From Marivivens geojensis (GTDB lineage: Bacteria > Pseudomonadota > Alphaproteobacteria > Rhodobacterales > Rhodobacteraceae): 64,000 nt of DNA. Under the pieces are notes generated by a model, which worked only from the letters and a program-made list of their open reading frames with translations, did no database searches and was not told where the DNA came from. Shown here one piece after another: positions 16,961 through 25,876 of this stretch. The DNA lies in NCBI RefSeq assembly GCF_023540835.1, contig NZ_JALKCU010000003.1:124001-188000 (forward strand), written 5' to 3'. The translations under genes and the position numbers were made by a program. Each line of letters starts with the position of its first letter. The first letter of the stretch is position 1.

Positions 16961-18382
16961 ATGACACGTAAAAGTATTATCACGGCGGCACTGACCAGCC
17001 TTTCCTTGGCATTCGCAGCAATGCCATCGTTTGGCGTGGCGGAAACATTGCAAGTGATGCGCGGCGCACCGTCGAGCGCGCTACAGGTTCCAATGAACCG
17101 CGCAGTTGTTGTCGAAAGCGACACTCCCTTTACAGAATTGTCGATCGCGAACCCTGGGATCGCGGATATTTCATCGCTCTCGGATCGCACGATCTATGTG
17201 CTGGGCAAAGAGCCTGGTCGGACCACGCTGACCCTCTTGGGCGCGGATGGACGACTGATCACGAACGTTGAAGTTCAGGTCACACCTGACATCACGGAAT
17301 TCAAAGAACGGTTGGAACAGATCCTTCCGGGTGAAACGATTGAAGTGCGGACTGCGAACGACGGGATCGTTTTGTCTGGCACAGTGTCCTCTTCTGCGCG
17401 GATGGAACGCGCCTTGGAACTGGCTGAACGTTACGCACCCGAACGCGTGTCGAATTTGATGAGCGTAGGTGGCACCCAACAGGTGATGCTACGCGTCCGC
17501 TTTGCTGAAATGCAGCGCACCGTTGCGAAATCGCTGTCGTCGTCATTGGGGATGCAGGGAAGTATTTCGGGCGGAAACGTTGGCGTTCTGGGTGGTTCGA
17601 ACTCTTTGAATACGGCTGTGACGGCTGTTGGCGGTGCGACAGGCACGACCATCGGCGCAGGCGAAGCAGCGGGCGCGGTTCTGTTCGGCTTTAACGCAGG
17701 TGGCCTCGAAGTTGGTCTATTGCTCGAAGCCCTCGAAGAACGCGGCGTAGTACGCACCTTGGCTGAACCGAACCTGACCGCTTTGTCTGGACAAGAGGCA
17801 CGTTTCCTCGCTGGTGGCGAATACCCTGTTCCAATCAGCCAAAGAGATGGCCAGATCACCATTGAATTCAAACCTTTTGGTGTCGAGCTGAACTTCACAC
17901 CGCGGGTTCTGGATGGCGATGCGATCAATCTCGAACTCAATGCCGCGGTATCGAGCATCGACCCGTCGAACAGCTACACCGCCGCAAACGGCTTTACGAT
18001 TGATGCGTTCCGTAAGCGCGAAACTTCGACCACGGTCGAGATGCGCGACGGCGAAAGTTTTGCCATCGCGGGTCTAATGTCCGACGATTTCCGTGACCTG
18101 AACACACAGGTTCCGTGGCTTGGTGATATCCCAGTGCTAGGCGCGTTGTTCCGTAGTGCGGATTACGAACGTCAGCAGACCGAATTGGTTATTATCGTGA
18201 CTGCGCATTTGGTGACCCCGACCCGTGGCGAAGCGCTTGCGCTGCCGACGGACCGTGTGCCACTGCCGTCCGAGCGTGATTTGTTCCTGATGGGTCGTGT
18301 CACGGGCACGCCGACCACCGGCCCAGCGGGCGAAGTGGCACGTCAGGATTTCTCGGGCTCTTATGGTTACGTTCTGGATTAA
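16961..18382 (+). CDS. cpaC: Outer membrane secretin CpaC/RcpA
   Basis: CpaC forms the outer membrane channel of the tad pilus. The 473-residue product has a signal peptide (cleavage near GVA-ET) and a pilus-assembly N domain with VPMNRAVVVESDTPFTELSI. A BON-like segment (about 105-170) and the secretin domain follow, with VEVGLLLEALEERG-type and ALSGQEARFLAGGEYPVP blocks, and VPWLGDIPVLGALFRS (about residues 385-400) is the secretin signature. The ATG at 16961 follows AAGAGGCAGG. The gap before it (16787-16960) holds a hairpin and an AT-rich stretch. It is followed 22 nt later by the OmpA-like lipoprotein. Confidence 0.95.
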   Translation: MTRKSIITAALTSLSLAFAAMPSFGVAETLQVMRGAPSSALQVPMNRAVVVESDTPFTELSIANPGIADISSLSDRTIYVLGKEPGRTTLTLLGADGRLITNVEVQVTPDITEFKERLEQILPGETIEVRTANDGIVLSGTVSSSARMERALELAERYAPERVSNLMSVGGTQQVMLRVRFAEMQRTVAKSLSSSLGMQGSISGGNVGVLGGSNSLNTAVTAVGGATGTTIGAGEAAGAVLFGFNAGGLEVGLLLEALEERGVVRTLAEPNLTALSGQEARFLAGGEYPVPISQRDGQITIEFKPFGVELNFTPRVLDGDAINLELNAAVSSIDPSNSYTAANGFTIDAFRKRETSTTVEMRDGESFAIAGLMSDDFRDLNTQVPWLGDIPVLGALFRSADYERQQTELVIIVTAHLVTPTRGEALALPTDRVPLPSERDLFLMGRVTGTPTTGPAGEVARQDFSGSYGYVLD

Positions 18383-18404
18383 TGGTATGAAGGCGGGGGC
18401 AGAC

Positions 18405-19061
18405 ATGAAACGGATCGCACTTCTGATCGCTGCATGTGGCGCGTTGACGGCCTGTAGCCAGAACGCCTCTGTCATGGCATCGTATCGTGAGGCGGGATCG
18501 CTCGTGGATACGGGCACCTTTGGTCTGGCCACGATGAACAATACTGCGGTTCATACCGGTGCGATTTCTTATGCGACCAACCTGAATCGCCGTTTTGAAG
18601 CCGAAGTTCCGACGATGATCAACTTTGACTTCAACTCGACTGCTTTGGATGAACAGGCCCGCGCCGTGCTGCGTGCACAGGCCGACTTTATCAAACAGTT
18701 CCCTGAAGTGCGGTTCAAGGTCTACGGCCACACTGACCTCGTGGGGTCGACCGCATCGAACCGTCGATTGGGTCTGCGCCGCGCAGAGGCTGTCGTTCTC
18801 TATTTCCAATCCCAAGGCATCGACCGTTCGCGCCTAGAGGCTGTGGTTTCCTATGGCGAAGAGCAACCTTTGATCGTGACCGAGGGTCGCGAGCGTGCAA
18901 ACCGCCGCACAGTGACCGAAGTGTCGGGCTTTGTCGAAAGCAACCAGATGATCATGGATGGCCGCTATGCCGATGTGATCTTCCGCGAGTATGTGAATAG
19001 CGCGGCGGCCTCGACTCAGTTGTCTGGCATCTCTGGTGCAGAGATTGCAACCGACAGATAA
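18405..19061 (+). CDS. OmpA-family lipoprotein of the tad locus
   Basis: The 218-residue product starts MKRIALLIAACGALTACSQ, a lipoprotein signal with lipobox LTAC (Cys17). A C-terminal OmpA domain (about residues 65-175) carries INFDFNSTALDEQAR and the peptidoglycan-binding region GHTDLVGSTASNRRLGLRRA. It takes the position that CpaD/TadD-type lipoproteins hold in other tad loci and probably ties the secretin to peptidoglycan; that is inferred from place. The start at 18405 was chosen over longer in-frame starts because of the lipoprotein signal and the GGCGGGGG upstream. A strong terminator follows. Confidence 0.9.
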   Translation: MKRIALLIAACGALTACSQNASVMASYREAGSLVDTGTFGLATMNNTAVHTGAISYATNLNRRFEAEVPTMINFDFNSTALDEQARAVLRAQADFIKQFPEVRFKVYGHTDLVGSTASNRRLGLRRAEAVVLYFQSQGIDRSRLEAVVSYGEEQPLIVTEGRERANRRTVTEVSGFVESNQMIMDGRYADVIFREYVNSAAASTQLSGISGAEIATDR

Positions 19062-19083
19062 CGCTGTCTAAATCGACGCAAGC

Positions 19084-19113
19084 AGGAGGCGAACAATTCG
19101 CCTCCTTTTTTGT
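19084..19113 (+). terminator. Terminator after the OmpA-like gene
   Basis: AGGAGGCGAA-CAA-TTCGCCTCCT is a perfect 10-bp stem followed directly by TTTTTTGTTT. It is one of the clearest Rho-independent terminators in the window and splits the tad locus before cpaE. Confidence 0.88.
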
Positions 19114-19268
19114 TTATCGTCTCTCATTTCCGCACAATTGCATCCTTTCGGCCCAATTCTGGACACGATTGGAGGTAATGAATATCCGAAAGAAGTAGTC
19201 CTCGGCGATTCCGAGGTGGTTTGTGGCGGACGGTATCGCCGCCAATGGACGAGACGAAGGAAACGAAA

Positions 19269-20519
19269 ATGGGTCAAATAGCAGTCATGCAGCCAGAACC
19301 GCAGCCGATTGTCGCCTGCACGGTCAGTCGCGATGTGCAGTTCTTTGATCTCTTGATTGAAGACATGGAAGAGGCTCTGGGCGAACGCTGGGGTGATCTT
19401 GGGTTTGAGGATGCTCTGGCGTTCTTGGATCAGCCTGATGCGGACACTCTCGAATTTATCGCAGTTGCATTGAATGCAGAGGACGAGGGCGACCTTGGCC
19501 TGATTTCCAATGTGATCTCTGCTGCAAAAGCAAAGGGCCTCAAGGTTATTCTGATTGCCGAAGACGTCAGCCCCAAAGCGTTGCATCAGTTGCTGCGTGA
19601 AGGTGGTGACGAATTTATTCCCTATCCGCTGCCCGAAGGTGAACTGTCTCAAGCGATCGATCGTGTACTTGCAGAAGAACCGCCCGCACCGCCTGTAGCT
19701 CAAGAACCGCGCAATACACTCAAGGCAACGGGAGATCGTTCAGGTGTCGTTATTCCCGTTCAGGGTATGGCAGGTGGCGTTGGCACGACGACCTTTGCGG
19801 TGAACTTTGCCTGGGAACTGGCAAATATCGATAAAAAGAACCCGCCGCGCGTGGTGATTTTGGATTTCGGTATGCAATTCGGATCGGTGTCGACTTTCCT
19901 CGACATGCCGCGCCGTGAAGCTGTTCTCGAAATGCTCAGCGATACCGAAGCGATGGACGAAGACTCGTTCATGCAGGCGCTTTTGCCGTTCGAGAGCAAA
20001 CTCTATGTGCTGACCTCGCCTGCGGATCTGGTGCCGATGGATATTGTGACGCCCGAAGATATTGAGCGGGTGATCGAACTGGCTCGGACGAACTTTGACT
20101 ATGTGGTGATCGACATGCCGCCCGTGATGGTGGAGTGGTCGCAGTCCGTTCTTGAGGCGGCACATGTCTATTTCGCGCTGACCGAACTCGATATGCGCAG
20201 CGCACAGAACACACTGCGCCTGAAACGGGCCCTGCAAGCCGAAGAACTGCCGTTCCAAAAGCTGCGCTTTGTGCTGAACCGTGCGCCGAAATTCACTGAT
20301 TTGAACGGCAAGGCCCGCGTTAAGCGTATGGCAGAAAGCCTCGGTATCTCGATTGAGGTGCAACTGCCTGATGGCGGCAAAATAGTCACCCAAGCCAACG
20401 ACCACGGTGCGCCGTTGTCTGAGACGGCGGCGAAGAACCCGCTGCGCAAGGAAATCGCAAAGCTGGCTCTGTCAGTTCACGAACATAACACCGCCGACGC
20501 TGATGCGGCACACGGATAA
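19269..20519 (+). CDS. cpaE: Flp pilus localisation protein CpaE/TadZ
   Basis: CpaE/TadZ is a ParA/MinD-like protein that places the pilus machine at the pole. The 416-residue product has a receiver-like N-terminal domain (about residues 12-125) and a ParA-like ATPase domain (about 155-400). The Walker A region reads GMAGGVGTTTFAVN: the lysine of the ParA-type KGGxGKT is replaced, as in other TadZ proteins, so nucleotide handling is likely altered. VVIDMPPVM is the Walker B-like strand. ATG 19269 was chosen because AAGGA lies 7 nt upstream; ATG 19245 is also in frame. The 207-bp gap after the preceding terminator should hold the promoter for cpaE to cpaA. Confidence 0.9.
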   Translation: MGQIAVMQPEPQPIVACTVSRDVQFFDLLIEDMEEALGERWGDLGFEDALAFLDQPDADTLEFIAVALNAEDEGDLGLISNVISAAKAKGLKVILIAEDVSPKALHQLLREGGDEFIPYPLPEGELSQAIDRVLAEEPPAPPVAQEPRNTLKATGDRSGVVIPVQGMAGGVGTTTFAVNFAWELANIDKKNPPRVVILDFGMQFGSVSTFLDMPRREAVLEMLSDTEAMDEDSFMQALLPFESKLYVLTSPADLVPMDIVTPEDIERVIELARTNFDYVVIDMPPVMVEWSQSVLEAAHVYFALTELDMRSAQNTLRLKRALQAEELPFQKLRFVLNRAPKFTDLNGKARVKRMAESLGISIEVQLPDGGKIVTQANDHGAPLSETAAKNPLRKEIAKLALSVHEHNTADADAAHG

Positions 20520-20530
20520 GGAGGCGCAGA

Positions 20531-21988
20531 ATGTTTTCGAAGTATAAAAAATCGAGCGGAACCGCGCCGGCTGCCCGTCTGGCTGCGATCAAGGGTAAGA
20601 CGGTTGAGCCGAGCGCGGCGCCGTCTTCGCCCTTGCCCGAAGCTCCGAAATCACTACGTCGCCCCGTGCCAACAGCTAGCGCGCAGGTCATCCCAGATGA
20701 TCGTGAGAAAAAGCGCAAAGAACGCCTGTCCGAGATCAAGCTCGAACTGCACAAGGCGCTGTTGGACAACCTGAACCTCGCGGCGCTGGAAAAAGCGACC
20801 GAAAACGATCTACGTCAGGAAATCAACGCGATTGCGGCGGAAACGCTCGAAGAAAAAGGACTGGTTTTGAACCGTGAAGAACGGCTTCAGCTCAGCCAGG
20901 ATCTATATGACGAAGTGACGGGCCTAGGCCCGCTTGAGGCGCTTCTGAAAGACGACACCGTGAACGATATTCTCGTCAACGGTCCGAAACAGATTTTCGT
21001 CGAGCGTGCAGGTAAGCTGCAATTGACCGACATCACCTTTAAGGATGAAAAGCACCTCCTGCGGATCATCGACAAAATCGTGTCCGCTGTGGGTCGCCGC
21101 GTCGATGAATCGAACCCCTATGTGGACGCCCGTTTGGCTGATGGCTCGCGTTTCAACGCGATGGTTGGTCCGATTGCGGTGGATGGGTCGCTTGTTTCGA
21201 TCCGTAAGTTCAAAAAGGAAAAGCTGGCGATTGATGACTTGGTCAAATTCGGTGCCTTTACCGAAGAAATGGCCGCCTATCTTCAAGCCGCCGTTGCGAC
21301 CCGTCTGAACGTCATCGTGTCGGGTGGTACGGGTTCTGGTAAGACCACGACGCTCAACGCGCTATCGTCTTTCATCGATGACAGTGAACGTATTCTGACG
21401 ATCGAAGACACCGCGGAACTTCAGCTGCAACAGACCCACGTGGGCCGTATGGAATCCCGCCCTCCGAACGTCGAAGGCAAGGGTGCTGTGACCCAGCGTG
21501 ACTGTCTGCGCAACGCACTGCGGATGCGTCCTGACCGTATCATCGTGGGTGAGACCCGTGGTGAAGAGGTTATCGACATGCTGCAAGCGATGAACACGGG
21601 CCACGATGGATCGATGACCACCATCCACGCTAACTCTGCTCGTGATGGCGTGTCGCGTCTGGAAAACATGATTGCGATGGCTGGTATTGAGATGCCGATC
21701 AAAGCGGTGCGGAGCCAGATTTCATCGGCTGTGAACTTGATCGTGCAGGCGTCGCGTCTGCAAGACGGCTCGCGTCGCATGACCTCGATCACCGAAATCA
21801 CCGGTATGGAAGGCGACGTTATCTCTATGCAAGAGGTGTTTCGTTACCAGCGCGTTGGTCTGACACCTGACAACAAAATCATTGGTCATTTCACCGCCAC
21901 TGGCGTGCGTTCGCACTTTGCTGAACGGTTCCGTCTGTGGGGCTATGACCTGCCGTCGTCCATCTTTGAACCCTACGCTGCGGAGTAA
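20531..21988 (+). CDS. cpaF: Pilus assembly ATPase CpaF/TadA
   Basis: This hexameric VirB11-like ATPase drives pilus extension and retraction in tad systems. The 485-residue protein has a disordered N terminus (about 1-60), an N-terminal domain with [19 protein letters not shown], Walker [10 protein letters not shown] (about residue 265), [12 protein letters not shown] as the Asp box, and the His box TIHANSARD (about 366). CpaF proteins are of similar length. AAGGAGGC precedes the ATG. Start-to-stop gaps to cpaE (11 nt) and tadB (5 nt) show one operon. Confidence 0.96.
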   Translation: MFSKYKKSSGTAPAARLAAIKGKTVEPSAAPSSPLPEAPKSLRRPVPTASAQVIPDDREKKRKERLSEIKLELHKALLDNLNLAALEKATENDLRQEINAIAAETLEEKGLVLNREERLQLSQDLYDEVTGLGPLEALLKDDTVNDILVNGPKQIFVERAGKLQLTDITFKDEKHLLRIIDKIVSAVGRRVDESNPYVDARLADGSRFNAMVGPIAVDGSLVSIRKFKKEKLAIDDLVKFGAFTEEMAAYLQAAVATRLNVIVSGGTGSGKTTTLNALSSFIDDSERILTIEDTAELQLQQTHVGRMESRPPNVEGKGAVTQRDCLRNALRMRPDRIIVGETRGEEVIDMLQAMNTGHDGSMTTIHANSARDGVSRLENMIAMAGIEMPIKAVRSQISSAVNLIVQASRLQDGSRRMTSITEITGMEGDVISMQEVFRYQRVGLTPDNKIIGHFTATGVRSHFAERFRLWGYDLPSSIFEPYAAE

Positions 21989-21993
21989 TAGCC

Positions 21994-22962
21994 ATGGTCC
22001 TCTCTGCTGAACCGCTTATCTACGGCATCGTTTTCGTCGCGGTCCTCGTTCTGGTCGAGGGCCTCTACCTTACTGTATTTGGCAAATCGATCAGCCTGAA
22101 CAGCCGCGTGAACCGTCGTTTGGCTCTGATGGAGCGCGGCGCGAACCGTGAGCAAGTGTTGGAACAGCTCCGCAAAGAGATGACCCAACACATCAAGTCA
22201 CAGCAAATCCCGCTGTATTCGCTTTTGGCCCAGAAGGCGCAGAAGGCGAACATCGCGTTTACCCCCGTGCAATTGATCATGATCATGGGTGTGCTGGGTG
22301 TCGCGTCTTTCATTGCGCTCTCAGTTGGTACCTCGGCGAGCACCCCTGTGCGTGCTGCAATGGCGGCCGCAATGGGTATCGGTGGTGTCTATGTCTGGGT
22401 GAACGGCAAAGCCAAGAAACGGATTTCCCTTCTCGAAGAACAACTGCCTGATGCGGTTGAACTGATGGTGCGGTCGCTGCGCGTTGGGCACCCGTTTGCC
22501 TCTGCAGTGAATATCGTCGCCAAAGAGGTCGCTGACCCGCTGGGCACGGAAATGGGCATGATCGCCGATGAGGCCGCCTACGGTCGCGACATGGGTGAGA
22601 GCCTGAAAACGATGGCCGAACGCATTGATATGCAGGATTTGCGCTTTCTCGCGGTGGCAGTAACGATCCAGCAACAATCGGGTGGTAACCTCGCTGAAAT
22701 CCTCGAAGGTTTGGCCAAGGTGATCCGCGCACGTTTCAAACTCTTCCGCCGCGTTAAGGCGATCACGGCCGAGGCCAAATGGTCGGGCATGTTCCTGTCC
22801 GGTTTCCCGCTGGCTGCGCTCTTGCTGATTAACGTGGCAAAGCCGGACTACTACGACGGCGTAAAAGACACGGCGGCCTTTATTCCTGGCTGTCTGATTG
22901 TGGCTGGCTTCCTTGCGGCGAACCTCTTTGTGATGCGCGCGCTCGTGAATATCAAAGTGTAA
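21994..22962 (+). CDS. tadB: Inner membrane platform protein TadB
   Basis: TadB is one of two type II secretion F-domain proteins that form the inner membrane platform on which the CpaF ATPase works. The 322-residue product has an N-terminal helix (5-25), two helices near 90-130, the T2SSF domain with LPDAVELMVRSLRVGHPF (about 150-167) and GGNLAEILEGLAKVIRAR (about 230), and a last helix pair at 260-315. The ATG is 5 nt after the cpaF stop. Confidence 0.93.
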   Translation: MVLSAEPLIYGIVFVAVLVLVEGLYLTVFGKSISLNSRVNRRLALMERGANREQVLEQLRKEMTQHIKSQQIPLYSLLAQKAQKANIAFTPVQLIMIMGVLGVASFIALSVGTSASTPVRAAMAAAMGIGGVYVWVNGKAKKRISLLEEQLPDAVELMVRSLRVGHPFASAVNIVAKEVADPLGTEMGMIADEAAYGRDMGESLKTMAERIDMQDLRFLAVAVTIQQQSGGNLAEILEGLAKVIRARFKLFRRVKAITAEAKWSGMFLSGFPLAALLLINVAKPDYYDGVKDTAAFIPGCLIVAGFLAANLFVMRALVNIKV

Positions 22963-22974
22963 GGGGGCGTTGAT

Positions 22975-23946
22975 ATGACTGCACTTCTGGACCTACTGAC
23001 GGATAAATTCGGCGCCTACGGACCGCTCTATCTGGTTGCGGGGATCGTTATGGCCCTGATGCTTTTGGCAATCCCGATGATCGTGCAAAAGCGCGAGGAT
23101 CCGCTTGATCGTCTGAAGCAATCTGTACGCAGCCATGACGCTGGTCGTCAAAAGGCAAAGCTGCGTCAGGGCACTGGCAAGGATAAGCTGGAGAAATACT
23201 CCAATTTCCTAGAGCCGCAGAACGAAGACGAATTTTCCGCGATCCAGCTGAAACTTCTGCAGGCTGGTTATCGGACAAAGAACGCTGTTCGCGTCTACTA
23301 CTTCTTCCAATTCGCGTTGGGCATCGGTGCGCTGATCGCTGGCGTTGCCTATGCGATCTTGAAGACGCAGACGGGCGATCCCTCTACCCAAGACACAATG
23401 TTGGCGATCCTTATTCCGGGTGCTGTTGGCTATATGGCGCCGAAATACTGGGTCACACGCCGCCAGGCTGAACGTCAGGATGCGATCGTCAATGGCTTTC
23501 CTGACAGCCTCGACATGCTCTTGGTCTGTATTGAGGCGGGTCAGTCTCTGGACCAAGCGATTTTGCGGGTGGCGCGTGAATTGCGGGCAGGTTTCTCCGA
23601 ATTGGCCGAAGAATTCGAAATCGTCAGCTATGAGCTGAAAGCTGGTAAGGACCGCACCCAAGTGATGCGCGACATGGCTGAACGCTGCGGTGTGCCAGAT
23701 GTGAACTCGTTTGTAACCGTGCTGATCCAGTCGCAACAATTCGGTACGTCCATTGCCGAAGCACTGCGGGTTTATGCGGGCGAGATGCGCGATAAACGTG
23801 TGATGCGAGCCGAAGAAAAGGCCAACACCCTGCCGACCAAAATGACGCTCGCGACGATGATGCTGACCGTTCCGCCACTGTTGATCATTCTCATTGGCCC
23901 CTCCGTCTACGGCATCATGACTTTCATGAGCATGGGTGGTAACTAA
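22975..23946 (+). CDS. tadC: Inner membrane platform protein TadC
   Basis: The 323-residue partner of TadB has the same layout: an N-terminal helix (18-36), helices near 105-150, and a T2SSF domain with GFPDSLDMLLVCIEAGQSLD (about 173-192) and QSQQFGTSIAEALRVYAGEM (about 252). The last helix is near 300-320. AGGGGGCG precedes its ATG, 12 nt after tadB. TadB and TadC occur in tandem in nearly all tad loci, which fits. Confidence 0.94.
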   Translation: MTALLDLLTDKFGAYGPLYLVAGIVMALMLLAIPMIVQKREDPLDRLKQSVRSHDAGRQKAKLRQGTGKDKLEKYSNFLEPQNEDEFSAIQLKLLQAGYRTKNAVRVYYFFQFALGIGALIAGVAYAILKTQTGDPSTQDTMLAILIPGAVGYMAPKYWVTRRQAERQDAIVNGFPDSLDMLLVCIEAGQSLDQAILRVARELRAGFSELAEEFEIVSYELKAGKDRTQVMRDMAERCGVPDVNSFVTVLIQSQQFGTSIAEALRVYAGEMRDKRVMRAEEKANTLPTKMTLATMMLTVPPLLIILIGPSVYGIMTFMSMGGN

Positions 23947-23954
23947 CACGCACC

Positions 23955-24506
23955 ATGCGCGTTATCCTTTTGATTGTATCGCTAATTGCTTTGGCCGCCT
24001 GTGACACGGGCGGCCTCAACCGTGGTGACGGGGTCTATGCCCCCGGTGTCGCGGGTGAATCCGAGATCGACGGGCTGATCGTCGGGCACCGTTTGATGGA
24101 AGCGGGCGAATACGAATTGGCGCTGAAGGCCTATATGCGGGCGGCGGGTCAGCAGGGGCTAAACGTTGACACGCTTTCTGCGCTGGGTTCTGCAAACCTC
24201 AAGCTGGGAAGGCTCGGGCAAGCCGAAGAGCTGTTGCGCCGCGCCACCAAAGAGGACGAAACCTTTGCTGCGGCATGGAACAACCTCGGTGTTGTTTTGA
24301 TGGAGCGCGGCGAGGTTTATGAAGCCGCAGAAGTGTTCCGTATCGCCTATGCAACGGACAACGGGAATTCCGACATGATCCGCGACAACCTGCGCTTGGC
24401 ACTCGCAAAACGCGATAATTCCGCGTATGTTGACCCCAACGATAATGAAACGTTCCAACTTGTCCGACGGGGAACAGGCGATTTCCTCCTCTTGTCGGAT
24501 ATCTAG
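23955..24506 (+). CDS. tadD: TPR lipoprotein TadD
   Basis: TadD-type proteins are tetratricopeptide lipoproteins that act as pilotins for the secretin. The 183-residue product starts MRVILLIVSLIALAACD (lipobox LAAC, Cys16). It carries about three TPR units from residue 40 to 150, such as AGEYELALKAYMRAAGQQG and FAAAWNNLGVVLMERGEVYE. It begins 8 nt after tadC and is followed 27 nt later by a second TPR lipoprotein. Which of the two is the true functional pilotin cannot be told from the sequence. Confidence 0.88.
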   Translation: MRVILLIVSLIALAACDTGGLNRGDGVYAPGVAGESEIDGLIVGHRLMEAGEYELALKAYMRAAGQQGLNVDTLSALGSANLKLGRLGQAEELLRRATKEDETFAAAWNNLGVVLMERGEVYEAAEVFRIAYATDNGNSDMIRDNLRLALAKRDNSAYVDPNDNETFQLVRRGTGDFLLLSDI

Positions 24507-24533
24507 AACGGCAGAGCAGTAAGGACGCAGGCA

Positions 24534-25385
24534 ATGCGCCAGACCCTATTCATCGCCCTTTTGGGCGCCACGGCTCTATCGGGCTGTGTCAAAGATGGCG
24601 AAGCCGAAGTGGCGCGCGCCATGCAAGACGTGAACGTCATCGATGAAACCAACCTCAACGACGTGATGCTGACCGTCGGCGACCCGAACGAGGCCGTCGC
24701 CTATTTTCAGCGTGCGAACGCCAATGATCCGGGTCGGATCGATTTCCTCCGCGGTTTGGCAAAGTCGCTGGTGCGTGCAGGCCGTCCAGAGGATGCTGTG
24801 ACCGCGTGGAAAGCTGTGATCGAACATGCGGAAGTCACGTCAGAGGATAACGTTGGCTACGCCGATGCGTTGATCCGCGCGGACCAATGGGCCGAGGCGG
24901 AACGGGTGCTCGATGCGATCCCGCCGACCTATGAGACATTTGAGCGGTATCGGCTTGAGGCGATGGTTGCCGACAGCAATCAGGAATGGGATCGCGCCGA
25001 TAGTTTTTATGAAACCGCCGTGGGCCTGACGACACGTCCTGCCGGCGCGCTGAACAACTGGGGCTTTTCCAAGCTGACCCGTGGCGATTACTCTGGTGCG
25101 GAACGTTTGTTCGCAGATGCCCTGCGTCATGACCCGACCCTGTTCACTGCGAAAAACAACCTTGTTCTGGCCCGTGGGGCACAGCGGAACTACGATCTGC
25201 CGGTCATTCAGATGTCGCAGACAGAGCGGGCGCAGCTATTGCATACTCTTGCTCTGTCGGCTGTTCGGCAGGGTGACGTGACGATGGCTAAGGGGTTGTT
25301 GCGCGAAGCGATTGATACCCATCCCCAACATTTTGAAGCAGCTGTTCGGGCGCTTCGGGCGCTAGAAGATAACGTAGTGAACTGA
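24534..25385 (+). CDS. Second TPR lipoprotein of the tad locus
   Basis: The 283-residue product starts MRQTLFIALLGATALSGCVK (lipobox LSGC, Cys18). Degenerate tetratricopeptide repeats span the rest, for example EAVAYFQRANANDPGRIDFL near residue 53 and RGDYSGAERLFADALRHDPT near 182. It is the companion of the TadD gene before it and overlaps the prepilin peptidase start by one nucleotide. Its likely site is the inner face of the outer membrane. The exact role in pilus assembly is unknown. Confidence 0.87.
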   Translation: MRQTLFIALLGATALSGCVKDGEAEVARAMQDVNVIDETNLNDVMLTVGDPNEAVAYFQRANANDPGRIDFLRGLAKSLVRAGRPEDAVTAWKAVIEHAEVTSEDNVGYADALIRADQWAEAERVLDAIPPTYETFERYRLEAMVADSNQEWDRADSFYETAVGLTTRPAGALNNWGFSKLTRGDYSGAERLFADALRHDPTLFTAKNNLVLARGAQRNYDLPVIQMSQTERAQLLHTLALSAVRQGDVTMAKGLLREAIDTHPQHFEAAVRALRALEDNVVN

Positions 25386-25876
25386 TGATCCTAACTGCTT
25401 CTCAGGCGCTGTGGCTTTTGCCGCCCGTTTTGCCGATCTGCCTCTATGTCGCTTGGAATGACATGCGGGCGATGAAGATCCCCAATTGGTCAGTCATCGC
25501 GTTGGTTGGTGTGTTTGCCCTGTTCGGCCTTATCGCCTTTGGCGTCCAAGACTGGGCGTGGCGCTGGTCGCACCTCGCGGTGATGTTGGTGATTGGGATC
25601 GTGGCAAATGCAGCGGGCGCGATGGGGGCAGGGGACGCAAAGTTCATCGCAGCCGCCGCCCCGTTCGTAGCCTTAGGAGACGCGGTGATGGTCATGTATA
25701 TTCTCGCGGGCTGCACGCTAGCTGGATTTGTCGTGCACCGCATCGCCCGTCATAGCCCCATTCGCCGCATGGTGCCCGATTGGGAAAGCTGGACGACAGG
25801 CAAACGGTTCCCAATGGGATTACCGCTTGGGACCACGCTGATTTTCTACCTCGCGTGGCCCATCGTTTTCGGCTGA
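25385..25876 (+). CDS. cpaA: Prepilin peptidase CpaA/TadV
   Basis: This aspartic membrane peptidase cuts the leader of the Flp pilins encoded at 15089-15714. The 163-residue protein has about five helices. The two catalytic aspartates sit in WNDMRAMKIPNW (about residues 24-35) and GAGDAKFIAA (about 79-88), which match the type IV prepilin peptidase A24 family without the N-methylation domain. Its position at the end of the assembly operon, rather than next to the pilins, is less usual. It abuts the next gene tail to tail. Confidence 0.94.
   Translation: MILTASQALWLLPPVLPICLYVAWNDMRAMKIPNWSVIALVGVFALFGLIAFGVQDWAWRWSHLAVMLVIGIVANAAGAMGAGDAKFIAAAAPFVALGDAVMVMYILAGCTLAGFVVHRIARHSPIRRMVPDWESWTTGKRFPMGLPLGTTLIFYLAWPIVFG

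Noticed and set aside
18297-18404. Longer N terminus of the OmpA-like lipoprotein overlapping cpaC
   Set aside because: It would bury the lipoprotein signal; ATG 18405 has a better ribosome site.
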